This document shows positions 33,501 to 38,536 of a stretch of 38,536 nucleotides of DNA, piece by piece. Both the position numbers and the translations under genes were made by a program. The stretch's first letter is position 1, and the number at the start of each line of letters is the position of its first letter. Where the stretch lies: positions 1 through 38,536 of the forward strand of contig JAJQCD010000027.1 in the NCBI GenBank assembly GCA_021202925.1. Direction: 5' to 3'. The DNA is from Clostridiales bacterium. GTDB taxonomy: Bacteria > Bacillota > Clostridia > Lachnospirales > Lachnospiraceae. The notes below the pieces were generated by a model, which saw only the letters and a program-made list of their open reading frames with translations, did no database searches and was not told the origin of the DNA.

Positions 33501-33757
33501 ACGCTGTCCGGTTTTTCCTTGCGGATCAACTGTTCCACGACCTCCAGAGTCAGAGGCTCAATATAGACCCGGTCGGCAATGTCCTTATCGGTCATAATCG
33601 TCGCCGGATTCGAATTCAGGAGAACAACCTCGATGCCCTCCTCTTTCAGAGCACGACACGCCTGCGTGCCCGCGTAATCAAACTCCGCGGCCTGCCCGAT
33701 GACGATCGGACCAGAACCCAGCATCAGAACCTTTTTAATATCCGGAATCTTCGGCAT
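30554..33757 (-). CDS. carB: Carbamoyl-phosphate synthase large subunit
   Basis: A 1067-residue synthetase subunit making carbamoyl phosphate from bicarbonate, ammonia (from CarA) and two ATP, for pyrimidine and arginine synthesis. The protein has two homologous halves, each with an ATP-grasp domain. The repeated signatures are [21 protein letters not shown] (N half) and [20 protein letters not shown] (C half), with [12 protein letters not shown] and [12 protein letters not shown]. An oligomerisation region lies between them (about 400-550). The C-terminal MGS-like allosteric domain (about 935-1067) binds UMP/ornithine-type effectors. Length is normal. The start overlaps the carA stop as TAATG. 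The cistron ends before an AT-rich gap with no clear terminator. Confidence 0.98.
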   Translation of the reverse strand: [1067 protein letters not shown]

Positions 33758-34854
33758 TACTTCCTTCCTCCCATCATTTGAATAAAGCGGTCAAACAGAT
33801 ACGCGGAATCTTGCGGTCCCGGGCAGGCTTCCGGGTGATACTGCACGGTAAAAATATTCTTTCCGATATAGCGCAATCCCTCGTTCGTGCCATCGTTGAC
33901 GTTCGAAAAAGCGGGAACCGCCACCTTCGGATCCAGACTCGCTGTGTCCACCGCATAACCGTGATTCTGCGACGATATATACACACGCCCGGTCTCATGA
34001 TCCTTCACCGGATGATTGCCGCCCCGGTGACCATATTTCAATTTGAAGGTATCTGCGCCGGTCGCAAGCGCCATCAGCTGATGCCCCAGACAGATTGCAA
34101 AAATAGGCACATCCGACTCATACAGCTTTCGGATTTCACGGATGATCTCCACATTCTCCTTCGGATCGCCCGGGCCGTTTGAAAGCATAATGCCATCCGG
34201 GCAGCTTCCCAGGATCTCCGCCGCCGATGTGTCGCACGGATAGACCGTCACCTCGCAGCCACGCTCCGCCAGTGAACGGGCAATGTTGCGCTTCGCGCCC
34301 AGATCCAGAAGCGCTACCCGCCTGACCGGCTGATCCGAAACCCCGGCCGGGGGAAGCACATATTTCTCTCTGCAGGAAGTCTTCTTCACAACTCCCTTCA
34401 CCCGGTACGCCTTCATGCGTGCAATCGGATCAGCAAGATCATCATACTTCTTTGTCGTGATCATGCCGTTCATCGTACCCTTTTCTCTTAATAATTTGGT
34501 GAGAGCGCGTGTGTCAATCCCGCAGATGCCGGGAATATCATATTTTTCAAGAAAATTCTGGATCGTATCTACACTTCGAAAATTGCTTGGAATTCTGGAC
34601 AGCTCCCGGACAATATAACCGTCTGGCCACGGTCTCGCCGACTCCATATCCTCATAACAGACACCGTAATTTCCAATCAACGGATACGTCATGACGACTG
34701 CCTGTCCCGCATAGGACGGATCGGTCAGGACTTCCAGGTAACTAGTCATCGAGGTATTGAATACAATTTCACTGACAACTTCTCTGGCAGAGCCGATGCT
34801 TTTGCCCTCAAACACCGTCCCATCCTCCAGTATGAGAAATGCTTTCATATGCAT
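33757..34854 (-). CDS. carA: Carbamoyl-phosphate synthase small subunit
   Basis: A 365-residue glutamine-hydrolysing subunit. The N-terminal CPSase domain starts KAFLILEDGTVFEGKS. The class I amidotransferase domain has the nucleophile cysteine in IFAICLGHQLMALA and the His/Glu pair in QYHPEACPGP. I place the start at the ATG at 34854, five to six bases after AAAGGATAGG; an ATG at 34848 is the alternative. Longer in-frame starts up to 34974 run into the promoter and are excluded. It is translationally coupled to carB (TAATG). No PyrR attenuator or arginine box is recognisable in the leader of about 110 bases, and no other pyr or arg gene is adjacent. Confidence 0.97.
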   Translation of the reverse strand: MHMKAFLILEDGTVFEGKSIGSAREVVSEIVFNTSMTSYLEVLTDPSYAGQAVVMTYPLIGNYGVCYEDMESARPWPDGYIVRELSRIPSNFRSVDTIQNFLEKYDIPGICGIDTRALTKLLREKGTMNGMITTKKYDDLADPIARMKAYRVKGVVKKTSCREKYVLPPAGVSDQPVRRVALLDLGAKRNIARSLAERGCEVTVYPCDTSAAEILGSCPDGIMLSNGPGDPKENVEIIREIRKLYESDVPIFAICLGHQLMALATGADTFKLKYGHRGGNHPVKDHETGRVYISSQNHGYAVDTASLDPKVAVPAFSNVNDGTNEGLRYIGKNIFTVQYHPEACPGPQDSAYLFDRFIQMMGGRK

Positions 34855-34973
34855 GGTACCTATCCTTTCTTTTCTGTTGTCTGCAACTGTCTGGAAACAG
34901 CCAGATGGATGATCTGACACAGACTTTCCTTCCGGCATCCAGATACTCTGAACCATTAGCCCAAATTGAACCA

Positions 34974-35002
34974 ATTATACATGATTTCACATGATTTTTC
35001 AA
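34974..35002 (-). promoter_or_regulatory. Promoter of carAB
   Basis: Minus strand: TTGAAA (35002-34997), a 17-base spacer and perfect TATAAT (34979-34974). The spacer contains the direct repeat ATGATTT (34981 and 34991 on the plus strand), exactly ten bases apart. The 300-base gap 34855-35155 otherwise holds only the leaders of the two divergent genes. Confidence 0.75.
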
Positions 35003-35155
35003 GCAAGTCTATTCTGTCTCCAAAACGTTGTATTCTGAAAATTTGCCGCACCCGCTCCGATTTCCATGTTTCTCCTTCCCGCCCACCCGCTCCGGCGCAT
35101 TTTTATCCCAGACATGACATATCTATTAGTAAGGAACACACAAACCGAGGCTTCC

Positions 35156-36433
35156 ATGACAAACCACCTATCTACAACTGCAGCCTCCCTGTCTGCCAGA
35201 GGATATCTGCAGGTTGACGTCGTTAACACAGAAAACAATTTCCCCATTCCTGACGCCAGAGTCACGGTCTATCACACCGGAACATCAGAAACAGTCGTAG
35301 AACAGACCTCCACCAACCGTTCCGGCCAGATCGATGAAATTACACTCAGTGCGCCTCCGGAAGAATACAGTCTCTCGCCAGGAGACCATCCGCAACCGTA
35401 TATGGACTATTCGCTTACGGTCAGCGCACCGGGATTCCGGCCGGTCCGCATCGACGGCATTGAAATTCTCGCGGAAACAACCGCTATCCAGCCAGTCCGC
35501 ATGGAACCGGAAACCGATCCGGTCAGTGAAATCCCCTCTCTCATCCAGATCCCGGAACACACCCTCTACGGCTATTATCCGCCTAAAATTGTCGAAAATG
35601 AGGTGCAGCCAGTCAACGAAAGCGGCTATATTGTCTTAAGCCGGGTTGTCGTTCCCCAGACCATCGTCGTTCACGACGGAGCACCAACCGATTCCAGTGC
35701 CAGAGACTATTACGTTCCATACCGCGACTATATCAAAAATGTGGCCTCCAGTGAGATCTACGCCACCTGGCCGCAAAGCACCATCACTGCCAACATTCTT
35801 GCCATCATGAGCTTCGCCTTAAACCGTGTCTACACCGAACATTACCGCAACCGGGGATATGACTTTACCATCACCTCCTCGACCGCGTTCGACCAGAAAT
35901 GGATCTACGGCAGGAATATCTACGACAACATTTCTGTCATCGTCGATGAAATCTTCGACAATTATCTTTCACGGCCAGATGTCCGTCAGCCTATCCTGAC
36001 CCAGTATTGCGACGGAAGACAGGTGCAATGCCTCGACCGCGGCTGGATGACCCAGTGGGGCTCCTGTACGCTCGGTGAACAGGGCTACAGCGCAATCGCA
36101 ATCCTGCGCAACTATTATGGGGACAGCATTTATATCAACACCGCCGAAGAAATCTCGGGCATTCCTGCCTCCTGGCCCGGTTACACGCTCTCCATCGGAG
36201 CATCCGGGCAGAAAGTCGCTCAGATGCAGGAACAGCTGGATACCATCTCCACAGTCTACACTGCCATTCCGCGCGTCGCGGCCGACGGCGTCTATGGAGA
36301 AGGAACCGCTCAATCCGTCCGGCAGTTTCAGTCCGTCTTCGGTCTGCCACAGACCGGCGAGGTCGATTTCGCTACCTGGTATAAAATATCCCATATCTAC
36401 GTCGCCGTATCAGGAATCGGAGAATTGAATTAA
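35156..36433 (+). CDS. Peptidoglycan-binding domain protein with SpoIID-like middle region
   Basis: A 425-residue protein with three parts. First, a carboxypeptidase-regulatory/transthyretin-like beta-sandwich (about 16-117; GYLQVDVVNTENNFPIPDARVTVYH). Next, a middle domain (about 185-340) with PYRDYIKNVASSEIYATWP and TQYCDGRQVQC..GWMTQWGSCTLGEQGYSAIAILRNYYG, which recalls SpoIID/LytB-type cell-wall proteins. Last, a peptidoglycan_binding_1 domain (about 348-410; GASGQKVAQMQEQL, DGVYGEGTAQSVRQFQ). No signal peptide is apparent, as with several spore-coat or cortex-associated proteins. The ATG at 35156 has GAGG six bases upstream; earlier in-frame ATGs lack a site. A role in spore or cell-wall structure is inference. 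It is divergent from carAB. Confidence 0.82.
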   Translation: MTNHLSTTAASLSARGYLQVDVVNTENNFPIPDARVTVYHTGTSETVVEQTSTNRSGQIDEITLSAPPEEYSLSPGDHPQPYMDYSLTVSAPGFRPVRIDGIEILAETTAIQPVRMEPETDPVSEIPSLIQIPEHTLYGYYPPKIVENEVQPVNESGYIVLSRVVVPQTIVVHDGAPTDSSARDYYVPYRDYIKNVASSEIYATWPQSTITANILAIMSFALNRVYTEHYRNRGYDFTITSSTAFDQKWIYGRNIYDNISVIVDEIFDNYLSRPDVRQPILTQYCDGRQVQCLDRGWMTQWGSCTLGEQGYSAIAILRNYYGDSIYINTAEEISGIPASWPGYTLSIGASGQKVAQMQEQLDTISTVYTAIPRVAADGVYGEGTAQSVRQFQSVFGLPQTGEVDFATWYKISHIYVAVSGIGELN

Positions 36434-36457
36434 ACAGAAACCGTCCTTTCAGACCAG

Positions 36458-36499
36458 AAAAGACGCCATAAACGGATTCGGTATCCGCATGACGTCTTT
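36458..36499. terminator. Bidirectional terminator between the PG-binding and HAD genes
   Basis: AAAGACG.CAT...CGGAT pairs with ATCCG.ATG.CGTCTTT around a short loop, between convergent genes. The minus strand ends in TTTT; the plus-strand T-tract is short. Confidence 0.75.
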
Positions 36500-36505
36500 G
36501 TCTGT

Positions 36506-37162
36506 TTACGTTATGATTTTTTCAAACACTTCTGCCGGACGATCGATTACATACTGCGGATGAAACGATTCCAGCTCTTCCCTGCCACGAAAGCCCCAGC
36601 AAACCCCGACCGTCGTCAGACCGGCCGCCAGCCCCGTTCTCATATCCGTGTTCGTATCTCCAAAATAAATGCCCTGTTCGGGTCTCTCTCCCAGCTCATC
36701 CATGATACGAAACACTCCGGCCGGATCCGGCTTCCTTGGTACTCCGGCCTTCTCTCCGGCAATGAAATCAAAATATCCTTTGCCAAATACCGTTTCGATA
36801 TTGGAAACCGCCTGTGCATCCGGCTTGTTGGAAAAGACGGTGATCCGGATTCCTCTCCGTTTCAGCTCCTTCAGAAGCTCCGGAATCCCCTCATAGGGTT
36901 TCACTCCATCCATGGAATGCTGCGCAAAGAAATCCATATAGACCTTCAGGCTTTCCTCATAATGTTCCAGCTTCTCATCTCCGCTGTACAAAAGCGCACG
37001 CTTCATCAGCATCCGATAGCCGTCGCCGACAAACTTCCTGATCAGACTCTTATCACTCGGCGAATATCCGAAATGATCCAGCGTCAGATTGACAGACACC
37101 CACAGTGCATGCACCGTATCCAACAGGGTTCCATCCAGATCAAATACACAATAAGTAAACAT
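36506..37162 (-). CDS. HAD-superfamily phosphatase, phosphoglycolate phosphatase-like
   Basis: A 218-residue HAD hydrolase: motif I FDLDGTLLDTVHA (nucleophile and acid Asp), an alpha-helical C1 cap (about 17-85), motif II in ITVFSNKPD, and motif III/IV in GIYFGDTNTDMRTGLAAG. Sequence and length fit the Gph/PpaX group, which dephosphorylates phosphoglycolate or pyrophosphate, but HAD substrates cannot be read from motifs. The ATG at 37162 follows GGAGG; upstream in-frame codons overlap the promoter. A promoter with a perfect palindrome over its -10 lies at 37218-37248, so it may be repressor-controlled. It is not adjacent to any glycolate or PPi pathway gene. Confidence 0.92.
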   Translation of the reverse strand: MFTYCVFDLDGTLLDTVHALWVSVNLTLDHFGYSPSDKSLIRKFVGDGYRMLMKRALLYSGDEKLEHYEESLKVYMDFFAQHSMDGVKPYEGIPELLKELKRRGIRITVFSNKPDAQAVSNIETVFGKGYFDFIAGEKAGVPRKPDPAGVFRIMDELGERPEQGIYFGDTNTDMRTGLAAGLTTVGVCWGFRGREELESFHPQYVIDRPAEVFEKIIT

Positions 37163-37217
37163 CCCGGTCCTCCATCGCCTCTCTCCGTTTCCCGCAGAGA
37201 TGCATTTTCTTTCCCAT

Positions 37218-37231
37218 GTAGTATATACTAC
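37218..37231. promoter_or_regulatory. Perfect 14-base palindrome over the HAD gene promoter
   Basis: GTAGTATATACTAC is completely self-complementary and covers the -10 element. This is the size and position of a dimeric repressor operator. No regulator gene is adjacent, so the cognate protein is unknown. Confidence 0.5.
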
Positions 37232-37248
37232 CTGCAGAGATTTTGCAA
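37220..37248 (-). promoter_or_regulatory. Promoter of the HAD phosphatase gene
   Basis: Minus strand: TTGCAA (37248-37243), a 17-base spacer and TATACT (37225-37220). The leader is about 50 bases. The remaining gap to 37366 holds nothing I recognise. Confidence 0.65.
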
Positions 37249-37366
37249 TTTCTTTCTCCCTGCTTTCCTTTTCCCTCATTCACCCATGATCCCGCTTCGC
37301 TGTTATTTGCTTCATGCCCTGCAATTCAGTAACGAATGTAGCATAAACAGGAATCGTTCGCGGAAA

Positions 37367-38281
37367 TCAATTGGCAGAACGACGACCGGCGACAGACAGG
37401 CTGTTTCCGACCATCCCGGCAACAATCAGAACAATCCCGGCAACTCCTGTCATCCCGGGCGCCGTATCCCCCAGAAACAGCATGCCTCCCAACAAGGTAA
37501 AAATCACTTCTCCGGACTGAGTTGCTTCCACCACGGCCAGCTGCCTCTGATTTTGCTTTACCAGATCCGTTGCCCGGAAAAACAGAACCGTCGCAACGAC
37601 GCCGGAAAAAATTGCCACCAGCAGTGACTGCACCACCTGTCCCGACGAAGGCAATCCCCGAAATACCAGCGCCCCCGCGGACAATATCACCCAGAACGGA
37701 ATGCTGCATAATGTCATGGCGAATACGCGATGAAACGTTCCCATCCAATCCGGGCAAAACTCCATGACCTTCCGGTTTCCCAACGGGTAGGAAAATGCCG
37801 CTACCAGAATCGGCACCAGTGTCAAAGCCATTGTCCTCCAATCCATTCTCCGCAGATTCGGCGTCTGAAGCAGAAAAACACCGGCCAGGATCAGGCAGGA
37901 CCACGCCAGATTCCGACCTGGAATTCGTTTCCCCCAAAGCGGCGTCAGAATCACCCCTGCCACAATCGTCAACTGCCAGGTCGCTGCCGCCAGCCAGGAC
38001 TCACCAAACGTGGAGCCAAAGGTCAACGGAGCATAAAACAGACCAAATCCTACCGTACTCCAGAGAATCCATTTCAGCGGCTGCGCACGGATCTCCCGGC
38101 AGACCAGGCGAATGCCATCCTTACGGGCAATCAGCATTGCCATAATCGGCAGAGTAAACAGATAACGCAGGCAGGCGGACCACAGCCAGTACCCTCCGGC
38201 CAGATTCATACTTCGATTCAGAATAAATGTGAAAGCAAAGAAAAATGAGGCCGCTATACCAAGAAACAGAGCTTTTTTCAT
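37367..38281 (-). CDS. Drug/metabolite exporter (EmrE/EamA-type, DMT superfamily)
   Basis: A 304-residue membrane protein with about ten hydrophobic segments in two homologous halves. It begins MKKALFLGIAASFFFAFTFILNRSM and is closest by appearance to the 'putative multidrug resistance efflux transporter' group of DMT proteins. The second half carries the EamA-like stretch VVEATQSGEVIFTLLGGMLFLGD. Family members export drugs, amino acids or other metabolites; no substrate can be assigned. The ATG at 38281 follows AGAGGAA; the longer in-frame start at 38365 runs into the tRNA-Gly terminator and is rejected. I could not identify a clear promoter in the 60 bases between that terminator and the gene. 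Confidence 0.88.
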   Translation of the reverse strand: MKKALFLGIAASFFFAFTFILNRSMNLAGGYWLWSACLRYLFTLPIMAMLIARKDGIRLVCREIRAQPLKWILWSTVGFGLFYAPLTFGSTFGESWLAAATWQLTIVAGVILTPLWGKRIPGRNLAWSCLILAGVFLLQTPNLRRMDWRTMALTLVPILVAAFSYPLGNRKVMEFCPDWMGTFHRVFAMTLCSIPFWVILSAGALVFRGLPSSGQVVQSLLVAIFSGVVATVLFFRATDLVKQNQRQLAVVEATQSGEVIFTLLGGMLFLGDTAPGMTGVAGIVLIVAGMVGNSLSVAGRRSAN

Positions 38282-38342
38282 ATATACATTTCCTCTCAGC
38301 AATCCGCGCCGGGAGAAACTTCCGGCAGGTCGTTTTATGCAA

Positions 38343-38376
38343 ACAAAAAACGGATTCCCGATCATCCGGAAACCCG
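38343..38376 (-). terminator. Terminator of tRNA-Gly
   Basis: Minus strand: CGGGTTTCC (38376-38368) and GGGAATCCG (38359-38351) pair over nine bases with two G.U, followed by TTTTTTGTTT. It separates the tRNA from the exporter gene. Confidence 0.8.
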
Positions 38377-38400
38377 CATCTGTTAAGGCTTTTCACCAAG

Positions 38401-38473
38401 AGCGCGAGACGGGACTCGAACCCGCGACCCCGACCTTGGCAAGGTCGTACTCCACCAACTGAGCCACTCGCGC
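38401..38473 (-). tRNA. tRNA-Gly (GCC)
   Basis: 73-base cloverleaf on the minus strand: acceptor GCGCGAG with CTCGCGC, discriminator T, anticodon loop TTGCCAA (anticodon GCC), and T arm CGGG-TTCGAGT-CCCG. CCA is not encoded. Its promoter is outside or at the very edge of the window; the last 63 bases contain no second tRNA. Confidence 0.97.
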
Positions 38474-38536
38474 TTATCCTCGTACATACCTTCAAAACTG
38501 CATATTGAATTTCATCCGCTTCTTCCCTTACCTTCT

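Noticed and set aside
34849-34967. PyrR-type attenuator in the carAB leader
   Set aside because: No terminator with T-tract and no PyrR-binding-like sequence. Only weak short stems were seen.
38474-38536. Possible rRNA end or further tRNA upstream of tRNA-Gly
   Set aside because: The 63 bases do not fold as a tRNA and do not match a 5S or 23S end that I recognise. The window stops too early to decide.

Overview
The window looks like chromosomal core sequence from an endospore-forming member of the Clostridia, most likely Lachnospiraceae. The basis is moderately high G+C by eye, a clostridial-type 874-residue pyruvate phosphate dikinase, the spore genes gpr and spoIVB, and the Firmicutes block mtaB-ireB-ruvX-DUF1292-rnj-mltG-trmR-U32 peptidase. 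I see no prophage, insertion sequence, CRISPR array, toxin-antitoxin pair or defence island. Genes are dense and most intergenic gaps are under 150 bases.

Layout. 1-8.8 kb: an iron alcohol dehydrogenase (+) converges on pyruvate phosphate dikinase (-), which has a cre-like site upstream. A DJ-1/PfpI protein and an FMN-binding protein (-) are divergent from a LysR regulator (+). A lipoprotein and glycyl-tRNA synthetase (+) follow. 8.9-21.4 kb: a 13-gene minus-strand run, read from high to low coordinates: mtaB, ireB, ruvX, DUF1292, RNase J, an MltG-like stub, trmR, a U32 peptidase, a YdcF-like protein, an M16C peptidase, era and recO. 21.5-21.9 kb: a small HPr-like gene (+). 21.9-26.8 kb: minus-strand cluster TSUP permease, prmA, rsmE, cysteine desulfurase and thiI. 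27.0-30.1 kb: plus-strand gpr, tRNA-Asn/Glu/Met/Asp and spoIVB. 30.1-34.9 kb: minus-strand rpsT and carAB. 35.2-38.5 kb: a peptidoglycan-binding protein (+), then a HAD phosphatase, a drug/metabolite exporter and tRNA-Gly (-).

How the genes fit together. Translation and tRNA modification dominate: MtaB (ms2t6A37), TrmR plus a U32 protein (U34 wobble modification), cysteine desulfurase plus ThiI (4-thiouridine), RsmE, PrmA, Era, RpsT, GlyRS and five tRNAs. Sporulation is represented by gpr and spoIVB, the latter with a forespore-type promoter. Carbon-control themes appear in the cre-like site at ppdK and in an HPr-like protein that lacks the phosphorylatable histidine but keeps the regulatory-serine loop.

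No wholly new multi-gene system is evident. The observations most worth checking are the histidine-less HPr protein, the non-catalytic MltG stub, an attenuator-like set of alternative hairpins between ireB and ruvX, the LysR operator region controlling an FMN-binding/DJ-1 pair, a 14-base perfect palindrome over the HAD gene promoter, and N-terminal extensions on Era and RNase J. Many starts are TTG or GTG; I reset several starts using Shine-Dalgarno sites and promoters.
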